Shown here one piece after another: positions 9,700 to 21,703 of a DNA stretch of 64,000 bases. The notes under the pieces were generated by a model. It ran no database searches. It saw only the letters and a list, made by a program, of their open reading frames with translations, and had not been told where the DNA came from. This DNA is from Ligula intestinalis (Eukaryota > Platyhelminthes > Cestoda > Diphyllobothriidea > Diphyllobothriidae). Location of the stretch: contig JAYGXS010000007.1 of the NCBI GenBank assembly GCA_036362985.1, forward strand, positions 13,583,738 to 13,647,737. Direction: 5' to 3'. Position 1 is the stretch's first letter. Every line of letters begins with the position of its first letter. The translations under genes and the position numbers were made by a program.

Positions 9700-10440
9700 G
9701 AAGTGTTATTTACGGACCAGAACAGCACGCGAAACCCCTATCCTTGTATAGCGCGGGACTTGATGTTGTAAAGATTATACATTTTGTGCAATACGAACGA
9801 ATAGAAATGTACCTTTAAAATTTGAGCTTACGAAAGTAGAAAAAAAGGGAATTATAATTTCAATAATTTAAAAATTGTCAACAAAAGTTTGCACCAAACT
9901 TAAAATGTAAAACCACGCAAATATTTTTGAATGCACAAACTTGCAAACAAATGCAAAATAGATACTCATTTTGGAGAGCAAATTTAAGAAAAATGTAAAA
10001 TAAAAACCATATGTCACTCATAAATCTAGAAGTAAAATGTAAACGAAAAAACAAATCAAACTTACAACTTACAACTGAAGAACTATAAACTAGAATAAGT
10101 TTAACTACATGAAAAATTTATTTTGCAATAAAAATAAAAATGCTGAAACATAGTAATTCAATTAAGACTAATCTTTAAGTGAATTAAAATATGAATAAGT
10201 TAAACAAACTATTGCAGCGTAAAGATTATAAATCTAAAAGCAACCATTTTCGACTAATAAATCTTAAACTAAATCGAAAAAAACTAAAGCAAAGCTTAAC
10301 TTACTTGCAAATACAATCTTAATAAAGTAAAATAAGTAAACTAAAAAGGAATCTAAAACACTACTAAAACCAAACAAGGTCAAAAATAAACTAAAATAGA
10401 ACATAAAAATAATAAACTTTAAGTAAGTCAGAAATGTGAG
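9700..10440. other. Very AT-rich, A-biased low-complexity stretch
   Basis: From about 9780 to 10440 the + strand is dominated by A with scattered AAACTAAA, AAATAAA and AATCTAAA motifs, with few C or G. No frame, hairpin or known repeat stands out. It could be a decayed poly(A)-derived region or matrix-attachment-like DNA; the sequence does not decide. Confidence 0.6.
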
Positions 10441-10789
10441 TTAGTCAGTTACTCCATGCATTGATGGCACTCTTTTTGGTTGTGTAAACATTAGATTATT
10501 TTTAAAAATATCTGGGAGGTTAATTTTACTTTTGTCGCAAACTCAATTTAAGTAATAGCAGAAAATAATATGTATTTAAACATTTAACGCACAATGAAAG
10601 CTTACGCTTTCAGCTACTTTTGCTCCAACGCACCTCACCACACATTGATTACCAATTTAAATTCAAGAAAATGCATGATGAGTCTACTTAGGCCCTTGAG
10701 CTCTCAAAAGGCTCAAAATCTGGCAGAATCAGTTTGATGACTGTCTCTTTGACTTTATGGGAAGTCAATACAAGCGAACACGTGAGTTG

Positions 10790-11065
10790 TATGAAGTGAT
10801 CGCTTGGGCAAGACTTTTATGTGCCTGAGGTTTTAGACTCTGTCATCACACTCAATCTTACCACGTGAAATGAAAGTTCAGCATATCACGACCCGCACAC
10901 CAGCCATTAATCGAGTAGCGCAGAAGCGGGCAACTATCATCAATAGTTTAACCGTCAGGTTTAATAAGTGTCCAGTATCATAGTGACTGCATCCTATTAA
11001 AACTGCAACTATCTGTGTAAGAAGTACCTGTTTCTACTATTTCGTGGCAGATCCACCCACCAGAG
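10790..11065. mobile_element. PLE-A fragments joined in inverted orientation
   Basis: The first about 60 bases (GATCGCTTGGGCAAGACTTTTATGTGCCTGAGG) are the minus-strand 3' tail of PLE-A. From about 10850 the sequence is + strand PLE-A 3' region: CACGTGAAATGAAAGTTCAGC, GGGCAACTATCATCAATAG, AAAACTGCAACTATCTGTG. The same tail-out arrangement recurs at 53830-54345. No coding part. Confidence 0.6.
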
Positions 11066-11369
11066 GCAATAGCAGAGTTTGAAAATAAACACCAAAATGA
11101 AGCTTTGCAAGTGCATCTTGAGTCTTAAGAAGTGTGATTTTGTGTTATTAATACTAAGGCATTTCAAATATGCAATAGAAATAACGAACAAGGAAATAAA
11201 TTAAAGATAATTCTTATAACGTATTTACAAGTTATTCCATTTTATTCTATTATATCATAATCTACATTCTTGCGCGTCCTGCATGCAACTTGCCCGAGTT
11301 TGTGAATATTTAATTATTTGTCGCATACTTAGGAGAACGTATATAAGAAAACTTAGAAATAATAATGAA

Positions 11370-12400
11370 CAGCATTAGGCATATTAAGAACTTAAAATAA
11401 ATCTAAGAAGTATTTAGTGTTTTTACAAGAAAAATAAAAATTTTCTTGAAAATCCCCAGGTTCTTGAGACGTATAAATTAGCTGAACATTAGAACAATAA
11501 ACTTAAATATTTTGTGAAGTATAAAACTTAAAGCAACCGCTTTCTTTATGTAAAAATAACTTTTTTAATTGACCTAATTGTGAAAAAACTCGCCCCATTC
11601 GGCGAATCAAAACCAACATAGAAGGGAGGCCTTTTACGCAAGCCAAAGCTCTACCTACCTAAGCTACGAATGTCGTGCTTCACACCGTGAGTTTAATTTA
11701 ACCTGGATCGATATTACCCGTCCACCAATACGGGACAGCATATTGACTGCCCAGGTACGATTTCCTAGCAATCATCTAGAATCTGCCAGAATGACTACAA
11801 GGCTGACTTAATCATTAAGTTGGTTTGGTAGATTTGGTTAATCTAGTTGACCCAAACCAATGGAAAATATTGTTTACAAAAAGTATATTTCTACAGGACT
11901 TACATACAAGAGGGCCTCCTTTGATTCCGTTCGCGGTTAAATGTATGACAAAGTTTGTTTTTGTGCAAGGTCAGGGGTGAGGTTTGAACAAAACGTGACG
12001 AAACTTTTTTGTTACTGCATTTTGTGCAAGAGAAACTTCATAGTACAGTTAAACATAATTTATTTAAACTCAATTCTTGCTTGTTTCTGAAAATAAATGC
12101 GATACCTTCAACTTCGCTTCATATCCAGTTGATCAATTTCAAACAAAGTTTTTCAGTTCTGAAAGGAATTATTATTCCGCCCTATTACCAAATTATGGAA
12201 TTCTCCCACCGTAAAATATATTTTCGAAAAAGTTTGATTCTGTCAACCTTATAGCATAAAATTTTTTTTATTTACTCTTATTCATGATTCAGCCCAAATG
12301 AGTGCCTACTTCCCCTTATAATTTTAAATAGGCGGTCAGTTTTCCAAAACAAAGCACTTCTTTTTCAGATTATTAATCTTCAGAGAAATTAATTTATGAT
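11370..12400 (+). repeat. Family D AT-rich repeat, copy 1 (internally different)
   Basis: AACAGCATTAGGCATATTAAG, GTATAAAACTTAAAGCAACCG.TTTCTTTATGT and TTTTTTGTTACTGCATTTTGTGCAAG.AAACTT occur in this order, as in the copies at 13860-15120 and, inverted, at 56470-57545. The middle (about 11580-11980) is replaced by a tRNA-like repeat, so about 800 bases present in copy 2 are absent. No convincing protein is seen; the element class is unknown. Confidence 0.6.
11595..11860 (-). repeat. tRNA-like repeat module inserted in family D
   Basis: On the minus strand 11690-11595 reads TTCGTAGCTTAGGTAGGTAGAGCTTTGGCTT, a tRNA-like A-box region. The adjoining 11690-11830 (GACTGCCCAGGTACGATT..GCAATCATCTAGAATC) matches 53120-53210 (GACTGCCAGGCAGGATAA..GTAATCATCTAAGATC), which also sits next to a minus-strand tRNA-like module. 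Both parts therefore belong to one repeat of about 270 bases. Confidence 0.5.
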
Positions 12401-12404
12401 CGTA

Positions 12405-13855
12405 ATATAAATCAGTATATTTACAGCCTATAGGCGTAGACTCAAATTATTAAATCCACTCAGTTGATCAAAATAGCCTGTCCAGGTATATGCTTAACTA
12501 TCAAGTTATATTTCGTCATGAAATTTGTTTTCAGGTCTCGCTGGATTGTAGATTTCAGCAAACTCAAAGGTACATTGCCATTACGTATTTCACTGTGCAG
12601 ATGAAATAGAAGGTTGAATAGCGTAGGGATCAGTTAAACATAATGTCAAGCCAATACAATATCCCCTGAGCCGGAGAGTGTCAGCACAATGGGTGTGAGT
12701 GAAGTGGCGGTCGACGCTTAGTAGTCCACCTTTACGAACCACACAGGCCTGTTCCGTGCAGGAATGAACCGGTTTTTACAGCCACAAGAAACTGATGGCT
12801 TGGATCTGAACTATTTGGAAGTCTGAAAGAAGCTACATACCGAATAAGCTGTTGTTGTACGTAATGAGTCCAACAGGGACATGATTACTCAATTGACCTT
12901 CATGTGCCGATCAATTACAGAGCAGGTAACATCAGTTGCTCCTGTTTAAAGGAATATACTTTCCTAGTCTAGTGATCTATATCTGCAAATCTCGGAATGT
13001 GAGCTATATGAAAATGATCTGTTTTACTCATATGGCATCTGTAGACCCTATCCCACTACACTATTCCCCTTATCAATGCAACTTTACAGGCCCAAGGTCA
13101 AGCATTTCCTTACAAATGGGCTTTTCAAGAAATAAAACAGTTCGTGGGTGTTAAGCATAAGTGCTTACGTCAGTACAAAGAAAAGCGGCCGACTAGGCTC
13201 AAATTTTGGAATTTTTCTTTCTTCTATAATTAAAAAAAATATTTCCATCTGACTGGTGATTCCTGACACAAACGTCAACTACGAAACGTTTTTCTATCAG
13301 CAAGCCATTCAAAATATGAAACATTTGATGTTTTTTTTCGTCACGGACTTCAGTAATACAGTTTTTTATTGAAACAGTAATATCATACGAATACTAGTAA
13401 ACAGTCCGCTTATGCTCTAGTGGTGTTGCGATTTGGAACCTACTAAGTTCTTACCTTAATACATCAACATCATTGCACAAGGAGAAAATTCAATTGCTTG
13501 AACTAAGGAATCGCCTAAGCTGGAGAATCAGTCACGGGGGAAGGGCCTGACACAACAACAAATCTGACGACAGCAAACATAACAGTCGCGCAATTATCAA
13601 GCTCTCGTCCGACACAGACCATGAACTCGCGGCATTTAATGACTCGAACGTAAAATGCCAAGTCATAAACGCACCAATAACGACCCAAAGCGGTGTTTAC
13701 AGGATCTGATAATTATAGTGCTCATGTGGAGGTCCGCTTTGAACTATAAATGCCGTGCAATCTGTGCATGTACAGTAGTCGCCACGGGCCATGCAATTTT
13801 CATAACTTTGTATGAGTTCGATCATTACTCGAATACCATAGTTAATGCATTTAGG
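12405..13855. other. Intergenic, nothing recognised
   Basis: Short frames at 12936-13154 and 13655-13876 carry no recognisable domain and no splice-supported continuation. I see no strong repeat signature here. Confidence 0.4.
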
Positions 13856-13859
13856 AAGA

Positions 13860-15120
13860 TTGAGAAAAAATATTGAACAGCATCAGGCATATTAGGTACT
13901 TAAAAGAACTAATAGGAATTACTATGTGTTTGTAAAAAAAATAAAATTTTCTCGATTACACCATGATTTTGAGACGTAAAAAGAGCTAGAAATCAGAACA
14001 ATGCATTTAGAAACTGTGTTAAATTGAAAACTTGAAGCAACCAATTTCTATCTTTAGAGAGAATTTTTCTTTAGTCAGCATATTCTGTTAACTTAAGCCT
14101 AACTGAATAAGTATTTATTGAATGTAATCAACCACAGTGTGTCATAATTTTCCTTGTTTTTGCTGTCTTCTTTAATGAAGAAATAAATTCTGTATTAGTT
14201 TGACGTTTACACCAAAACCTTTCCAATAAGATAGATATAAAGAGCATTTACCAAAATCAAATGTTTTCTGACATAAGTTTTAATGAAGATGACAACATTT
14301 TAGATAAACAGAAATGCCTCAAAACAGCAAAACGCATTGCAAGTGTAAATTTTGTCCACATTGGAGTTGTTAAACTACTATTCATTAGATTGATAAAAAA
14401 ACTTTCCATTAATTGTTAACTCTTGTAAATTGTTTTGATTAGATATTCAGCTGACGAACTTTTGCGCATATTAATTTTTCCAACGTAATTTCACAATTAA
14501 ATTTGATACTTTTGAGAATTTATTCAAGTTTCCTGAAGATAAGCGATTTAATTTGACTGGAGATGAAGGAAATAGTTTTTCTCTTTATAATGGATTACCT
14601 TCCGCATGAGTAGATTAATTCAACATTCAGTTATTTACTGGTGAATTAAAAAATACTGGCAAAATAAATTGCCTTTTTTTAACTACTTATTTTTTTCGTC
14701 TGTTTCGTTTCTTAATAAAGCAAAAGCGGAAAGTAAAGTAGGCAAAAAATATATTTCTTCACGACTTATATCAAATAAGGGTTTCATTGACTTAAATTAT
14801 CGAGATCATGTGATACATTTGCTTTTTATTGAAGGACATTCAGGGTTCATTGGTGCATTCTAACAAATACTCTTCTGTTGTTGCATTTTTTGCAAAAAAA
14901 CTTTACAGAATAGCTCAACATAATTTTAAAATACAAACCGGCAATGTTACTGCAAGCAAATTTTATCCCTTTAACATGGCTTCATATTAATCTGAACAAT
15001 TTTGGATGAACTTTTCCAGTTCTGGAAGGGATATTTTCTATACCTATTTTACTTATTTTGCAGTTCCTTCCTAGTATTATCAACCTTAAAGAGTAGTTTG
15101 GTTCACTCTTTCGTAATAGC
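13860..15120 (+). repeat. Family D AT-rich repeat, copy 2 (longest)
   Basis: It starts AACAGCATCAGGCATATTAGG and runs through TTGAAGCAACCAATTTCTATC, TTCAGCTGACGAACTTTTG, TAATTTGACTGGAGATGAA and TTGTTGCATTTTTTGCAAAAAAACTT to about 15120 (CTGGAAGGGATATTTTC). The inverted copy at 57545-56470 has the same landmarks in the same order. The 64-codon frame at 14669-14863 has a loosely similar counterpart in the inverted copy, but it is not recognisable as a protein family. Confidence 0.65.
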
Positions 15121-17525
15121 ATAGGAAAACCTTTCATATGAGACTGCTTCCAATTTCCCCAAAACTAGTGGCCATATATTTTTATAAACCTAAATAAAAT
15201 GACGACTTTACTAAGTAACAGGTTTTTGTAGCATTCAATAAACTGAATGAAGCAAAATAGTGTTTCTAAATATGCTCTAAATTACCAGGTAAAATTTCAT
15301 AATGAAAGTTGCATGGTCATTGGTGACTACTGTATAAAACCAATTTATGCATATCTCACACCATTCTACGCTAATCTATGATACAGGATTGTTGACAGAA
15401 ATGAAACGTCAGGAAAATTAAATCCATGCTCCAGTGAGCGATTGATCTTCTTCTGTATTTAGATACGGCATTTTTGGGGTGAATATTCTTATGTTTACTC
15501 GAAACTATCATCAAAGGCAACCGCAGGAAAGGATGCTAAATGCATAGAATAGGCAGTAATTATAGTTCTTAGTACAGTTCGCAGCTATCGTGATTACTAC
15601 TGGGGCCGTGATTAATAGATAAATAAATAAGCTGCATAGTTAAGGCCCAAGGGTCCCTTTCATTGATGCGATGGTGGCTTTGAGGTCCATTTCCGAGTTA
15701 TCGGCAATGATTGGGTGTTCTGATAATTTGAGTGTGTATGCATGCATTTATTTACTTAATTGTTCAGTGCGACTTTTTGCATCTACTGCAGTTGTATACA
15801 AGAACAGAACATCAGAGAACGAGATCATAACCCGATTTTAAGGGACTGGACCACATGCTCAAGCTCAAGGAGACTGCTATCCTCGCAAGAGGTGACAATC
15901 GTGGCCTTCGTGACCTGCTTCAGTCATAGCTGCCCGGTCCGCAGTCCATCTACATGCACAATGATCCGCCGTTCCCAAATTCTGCAGGGTATTTAGTCAG
16001 GTAGAAGGGACGTGGGTGGCTAACCATTTTAACGACAATGATCCCGGTTACCGCATAATAATCACGCCAACATGGACAATAAAATGGTTGCGATTAGCGA
16101 AACAGGTGCGAACTGCCAAGCCATCATTGAAAAAATTACGCTCTCCGGTGGTCATTAAGAGAGTTGTAGCATACATGTGCTCACGTGGGCATTAACGGAC
16201 TATAAATACTGCATGACCTGTACCTCTATCACCATTTTCTGAGATTTTTTTTGATGATGGTTTCGAGCAAGAATCCAAAAGGGCAGGTTCCAGAGATCGC
16301 ATCTTACCCTTCTGAACTGTTTCCACGAACTTTTCCAATCACTTTTATCAGCTAAGTCGAACGCAACATACCAAAAGGCATTTAGAAGATACATTTGTGT
16401 ACTACTTACACATGTAGGACTAAATGGCTGCTCAGCTCAAGTTCAGTTTGATTGAATGTTGTGTACTAAGCAACCCACCCCTTAACCTAGGCGGTCCAAC
16501 GCTTCACTCCAGGCAGCCTGCATACTCCCTTGTAGTGAGCCTAAACTGAAAAACCCATTCAAATATGAACCTAGCATTAATCTCACTCTAATCTTTACGG
16601 AGTTAAGAGCACGGTCATTTCATTGACTTAATAACATTTGTTCCTCTTCGTGCAATTTTTTCAAAGAAATTTTTTTAAAATTCGAGCAATGGCCGACAAA
16701 AGGCACACCTATCGATCCAGGCAAATGTTTCCTTTTTTAGCAACTTACTCGCCGTTCAGCCGTGGAAAATATTCAAGCAAATTTTACGACGCAGGTACAG
16801 CATTCGCTTGCGGAAAGGTCTACAACCCTGACAACATATTTACACCATTTCCGCAGTGTGCCAGCCTTGGCGTTGAATTGAATGTAAATTAATGTTTGGA
16901 GCACCGGATGCGTAGGCGTTTAGCATAAGTTATGATGTACATGGTTGATAAGAGACAACAATGCACAAAATTAACGTTTCTTCTTTCGCAGCACGTGGAA
17001 GTTACCATGCATCTCTGTTAAATCTTTGTGTTATCAACCTACTTCTGGGTAAAATTATTCCATTTTGTCATTCGACAATCTTATATTTTTTTAACTGACT
17101 GCTTATCATTTGATAAAAATTTAGCCGTATAAAAATCATGATAAGACTGCGTGAAAAAAAAGCTGCAGATAATACTTGTTCAGAAACAAATGCAACTTAA
17201 TGTTCAGTGTGTTCGCATGAAATAAGTACTCCGAAAATGGCTAACAAATATCGTTGACTGCTACACTATCAAGAACACGCGAGAATGATCTGAGTAAGGG
17301 ATGCTCTGGTGATTTGTTATAGTCATGTGTTATTTAAAATTTACACACCAATACATACAATGTTGAATTTGAAATACCTTAAAGTTCTAGTGTGTAACAC
17401 AGTAGGTGTTTTGTTCTATCACTCTTGCCAACTCAATTGCAATTGTAGATTGCTTTTTTCTGTCTATTAGGCTCAAGAGAAGTCTAAATGAGAAACATTT
17501 GTTGGCAATTCATAATCAGGCCGGT
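15121..17525. other. Intergenic, nothing recognised
   Basis: Frames at 15760-15996, 16200-16394, 16638-16892 and 17406-17615 are short and match no family I recognise. A possible PLE-A scrap (ATAAATACTGCATGACCTGTAC, near 16202) is too short to call. Confidence 0.4.
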
Positions 17526-18065
17526 TCAATAGCACGAATAATGAAAATGGAAGAGTTGAACAGGATCAATATTTTTTTGAGTAAAACTCATCATTTTAAC
17601 GCTGCCCCATGGTGACACTGGTATGAAGAGGTCGTTGCGCTGGGTGCTAGAGGGAAAGAGAGACGGATTGTGAGTACTGGTCACGGCTCGAGACATAAGA
17701 GTGAATATAAATGTTAAGCGCAAGGAATGGACATCTTCCACCAGGGTTGGGGACGAGATGCGGTCGTCGCTTGGCGTTGGTGTTGACCACGGAAGTGATA
17801 GTGCATGCATTAACATCTTCTTGCTACACATCACTGTATTCGCTAAACGCATAGACACTACGTCGGCTGCTGCTTGCATTCTTTGGCGTAGGCTCTCTGA
17901 AATTTGACTAGTATCCAGTAGACAACCTGAAATTCTTTTTTTAGGATTGGCTGGGCCATTCATATGGAAAATGTGTTAGAGAATAGAAATCGAGGTCGAT
18001 CTAGTTTCTCCTTTACTAAGACAGGCCAGTATGTTTTCACGTACCCGCTTTCCCAGGCGTCCACT
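17526..18065 (-). pseudogene. PLE family B, C-terminal fragment
   Basis: The minus-strand frame from 17963 contains SLRQRMQAAADVVSMRLAN and MHALSLPWSTPTPSDDR. These align with RLLATAEAVAILLENPVL and TEALSLLWPTPTTGDDR of the better-preserved PLE-B copy at 49272-50227. Upstream, 18000-18065 matches the GIY-YIG end of that copy at the DNA level (AGGCCAGTATGTTTTCACGTACCC). It is a decayed 3' piece of a Penelope-like retroelement, separated from the next fragment by unrelated sequence (18066-18450). Confidence 0.7.
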
Positions 18066-18449
18066 TTTGGTTTTCATTTGGTTTGAAACCATTTCGACTG
18101 TGTTCTGCCGTCTCTCTAAAGAGAACTTTCGGTGGGAGTTGTCATACCCAGCAGGACATGGGAATTAAAATATATATTTTCAGAAAGAGGTAGACCTTCA
18201 CTGACATCCAGCCTGCGTTGATATTCTCACACTTTTATTCAACCTCAATAATAACTCTTCCGGACCGGCATATTTATGTTGTAAATCAATAATGAAAATA
18301 TGCGGGTTGTAAAATATCATGCGGTTTTCTGGGCTGGGAAAGGGGAAGATTTTCGGAAAGATCTCTAAGCAGAAGCAAGGGGTAGTGACCACCGCGAAAT
18401 TCAATAATTTGCGGGCGGCTGAACTTGGGACCTTCGGCCATGGTAATTG

Positions 18450-19272
18450 CAGTGCCTTTACAAAACTTTTTTAATCCACAGGATTGGCTTGCTTAATGGG
18501 ATGGCAGCCGCTTTGGCCGTCAGCACCAGCTGCTTCCCAGGAATTTCGATTAGCTTGAAGGCACATTGTGGACCACTTAAAAACCCCAATGGCATGCATG
18601 GGAATATCCGAGACTTACAGGTGTCCTAGAATGTAACTGTCAATGCCCTTTATTTGACCATTCCCAAACCATGCTGGAAGATGTTTTCGTAATGTTTTGG
18701 GAAACCGCTGTATCGGGCAGCCACTATATTTTCTGCCCCACAGGAGCAATTAAATGTATATGTGCACACAGGGGCCGTCTAGCCCGGTAGATGGTCTGTG
18801 ATCTTTCCATAAAGGGTCGAAGTAATCGCGAGCAGTACACGGACATTGGCTTCCGGAAAGATATATGATACAGCTTGACTCAGGCACCTTCCGAAAAGTT
18901 CACTTGGTGCATCCTCCTTGAAATTGGACCCCCGCAAAATCAGCTTCCTCTCAGATTTTACGTCTGTTTGCCCACAATAAATCGATAGGCGTGTCATTTC
19001 CTCCAAGAACATCTTCCACTGACCTAAGATTTTCTTAGATGCTATCGGTTGAGCGTATCCTTTTGTGTTTAAAAATGTACAAAAATAAGTTTGAAGTTTG
19101 TGGTTTGAGGTACGCTCCAACATATAAATGCTTCCCAGAACACTTCAACTAATGTCAGTTTTTTACAGCGTTTATTGAAAAAAAAGTATCCTAGTCGACT
19201 TATTGAAAATAATATGCCTGAAAGACTATCAAAGCCGTCTACGCTAACGACATGAAAAGAAATAATTTTCAA
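18450..19272 (-). pseudogene. PLE family B, linker plus GIY-YIG plus C-terminal fragment
   Basis: From high to low coordinates, the minus strand shows a GYFFFNKRCKKL stretch near 19180 (compare GYPEGFITR in the 50-kb copy) and then APSELFGRCLSQAVSYIFPE and ANVRVLL (about 18840-18920). A ruined GIY-YIG region (TFNCSCGAENI, about 18745) follows, then AKAAAIPLSKPIL near 18490. PLE reverse transcriptases carry this order: palm/thumb end, linker, GIY-YIG endonuclease, short tail. Stops and frameshifts interrupt it. It is a dead copy, related to the one at 32431-33130. Confidence 0.7.
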
Positions 19273-20230
19273 GGGGACGCGCCAAGCGAAGGAAAGCCCA
19301 AGAATGTTTTATCAAAGGCAAACTTATGCTCACCAGTTTATATTTTGAGTTATATTTATCTAAACCTAATCTTAAAAAACCTTTCTTAACTCGTACCCAG
19401 ATTAGCACTGAGTAAAGAACAAGATTACATGCACGTCAGGTGGTTCTTGTTCCAGTCTCCTGTGGCAAGAAATGCATGACAATGGTCCCTGCCAGCATAT
19501 AATCTGTTGCCTGCGATGAACCGATCAGGAGGTAATATCAGATTGGTTATATTTTGCCTCAGTACTATAGTACCGATAGCTTTTGCAGCAAAACGCAGTC
19601 CTAGAAATTTGATCCGTGATGAAGATTGCCTAAGTGCTAGACGAATGTCTGGAACGTCACCGTTCTACGCATTGCCTTGTATTAGTCCCTAAAAGTCTAC
19701 TAACATGGGACATTAAGTGTGCAATGAATTTTTTCTCCCTCTCTATGTGAGTTATGCACAGCTCCTCTCTTTTACGAATTTTTATTTGAAAGATGAATAA
19801 AATTGTTTGGTTACTACTTTGTCGAGAGCGGCCGTTGTCACTCCCCTGATGCCCAGACCAGCCTACCCCTGGCCCTAGCTCTGTCGTCGTCAGAATGCGT
19901 GCAGTTAACATGAATTCAAACCTTGACATACTCCTGACCCTAGGCAAAAGTTTGCCCTTAATTGCAGGCTTAGACGTATCCAGCTAAGGCTAAGCCTAAC
20001 TCTCAGCCTGATCACAAACCAAATTTCTTGAAATTTGACATGAGGTCACAGGCATGGTTGGCGCTTCCTATTCCTGCGCCCTCTTTTAATGGCCATAAGG
20101 ATCGCTATTCCTACAACTCGTACTACATCAGTCGCACGAATGAATGAATGGATGAAGGCGTTCGCGTTCCAGGTGTTTACATGGATGAAGAAGAAGACTT
20201 TTTAAGCAGCAGATCTATTTGCTTATTATC
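19273..20230. repeat. Repeat flank shared with 33131-34100
   Basis: It shares with 33150-34100, in order, AAAGGCAAACTTATGCTCACC / AAAGCAAAAATGTGCTCAAC, ATGGGACATTAAGTGTGCAATGAA / ATGGGACGATAAGTGTGCAGTGAA, GACCAGCCTACCCCTGG / GACCAGCCTACCTCTGG, and CAAACCAAATTTCTTG in both. Each copy lies upstream (minus strand) of a PLE-B fragment, so this may be the 5' part of the same element or its shared insertion context. Confidence 0.65.
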
Positions 20231-20845
20231 CATACAGGGGCATACCTCTGAAAAAATAAACAGAACACAAAACAAATTAATCCGGGCTTAACAGGTCCTC
20301 TTCTTTATCCATACTCAATCTCAACATTAACCTGATGAGTATTTCTTCAAGAAAATAGGGCATTTTTGAACTTTATGGAAACTTGAGAGGTTATGTACAT
20401 GTAAACATGTTCTATCAGAGATTTGGGAATGGGAATATCGGAGGTTGCAATAAGACGTGTTGCAAAAACAAGCGAAAGCAGCGTATTTCGAATAATTACT
20501 CGCATTTACGAAGAAAAATCGGACATAACAAAGAAGAACATAGTTTTCATCATCCTCCAAAGAAGACGAAGAAGAAGGTTCAAGGACACGGAGAAGAACA
20601 TGGCGCTACCAGATCTAGTTACGGAACAAGCTCTCCCATTGTAGCCATTAAGCTTTATCCAGGGTTCTCACAGGATTATTTTAACTGGTTCATGATGGCT
20701 CGTGGTGGCCGCTCCACTCTCCCTTACATATTTCGGTTTGACTTTATCATAAACTACAAGTCGGTATTTCACTGCCTTCTAGGGCTCGATATGGATCTCG
20801 GAGGCCATACGAAATGAGCATGTCTCGTAACCAAATCACTGAGCC
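20231..20845. other. Intergenic, no supported gene
   Basis: The 144-codon (20383-20817) and 73-codon (20423-20644) + strand frames overlap in different frames. They are rich in Lys/Arg from a GAAGAA-type stretch and show no family signature. I leave them uncalled. Confidence 0.4.
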
Positions 20846-20849
20846 CCCG

Positions 20850-21065
20850 ACCATTAATTATCTTCCCGGTCGCAAGTGACAGAAATAACGACCAGATGAA
20901 GCAAGGATAGAGTTTTACGCTTGAAGACCAAATGGTGTGGGTTCAAATCATGGAGGTTACCATCCCTGGGATCGGGTATGACTGGCTGATGATGACTTGT
21001 AAGCCAGAAATGGGAATTCCGGTCTCCTGTGCTTGTGTCGGTTCCACTTCATCAGAGATGAATAT
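20850..21065 (+). repeat. SINE, head and body
   Basis: GTGTGGGTTCAAATCATGG (B-box-like) is followed by GGGTATGACTGGCTGATGATG, TAAGCCAGAAATGGGAATTCC and GGTCTCCTGTG, the standard body of the SINE family in this window. The A-box part is degraded. Confidence 0.65.
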
Positions 21066-21148
21066 ATTGTGCAACCAAAAGAAGGTACTCATAAGCAATC
21101 CACTTTCTTGAATAAAATACTTTATGCCATGATGTCCATGTTAGCCTT

Positions 21149-21703
21149 CAGGAAGTCAAGTTAGGTGAATGAACGTTTTCGGTTTATTCATTATCAGGCA
21201 ATACAGTAATATAAGGTAGGGTAGAGATAGCGAAAATTAATTAAAATTAAAATTAATTAAAGCAATCATAAACAGCCATATGCGCAGAAGTCTATTGTAG
21301 CGGCCCTAAGGCCCCCGTGGCCGAAGTCTCACTCAACAGCCCCCACGGTCCGCATCACGACGCAAAACACTGATGAGGCCCTGACAGCAAGCATTCCCAG
21401 GCTACTCACGCTTTCACGAGACGATGGCACCTTGAGTCCTCACAACCCCCAACAAAATGCGAGCCAAGGACGACGGGATGACACGAACTAATTGTCGGAC
21501 CACTTCTCCTCCCCTTCTCCCTCCCCATCCGTTCCCCTCTCTGGTCCCCAATTACGACTAGAATCTGACCCCATTGATCTCTAAAGATCTCTTCTCCTGA
21601 TCCCCCTAATTGCTACTGATTGGTTGCTTAAGCTTTTTTTTAACTCTATCCTCTTTTATGAGGAATTTTTCGAAAACTTTCGTTTGCCTAACTTGACTTC
21701 CTG
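21149..21703. mobile_element. TIR-bounded 555-bp non-autonomous DNA element
   Basis: The left end CAGGAAGTCAAGTTAGG (21149 on, continuing through GTTTTCGG) is the inverse complement of the right end (..CGAAAACTTTCGTTTGCCTAACTTGACTTCCTG, ending at 21703), giving TIRs of about 33 bases. The interior 21290-21560 is clearly GC-richer than the surroundings, with C-rich runs (CTCCCCTTCTCCCTCCCC). No transposase frame is present. I cannot identify a clean target duplication, so the superfamily is undecided. Confidence 0.65.

Noticed and set aside
18066..18449. Bridging part of a single PLE-B element between 17526 and 19272
   Set aside because: The copy at 18450-19272 already contains its own C-terminal tail (AKAAAIPLSKPIL), so the fragment at 17526-18065 is a second copy.
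20383..20817. 144-codon Lys/Arg/His-rich + strand frame
   Set aside because: Its basic composition comes from a GAAGAA-type purine stretch, and a competing frame overlaps it. No recognisable domain.
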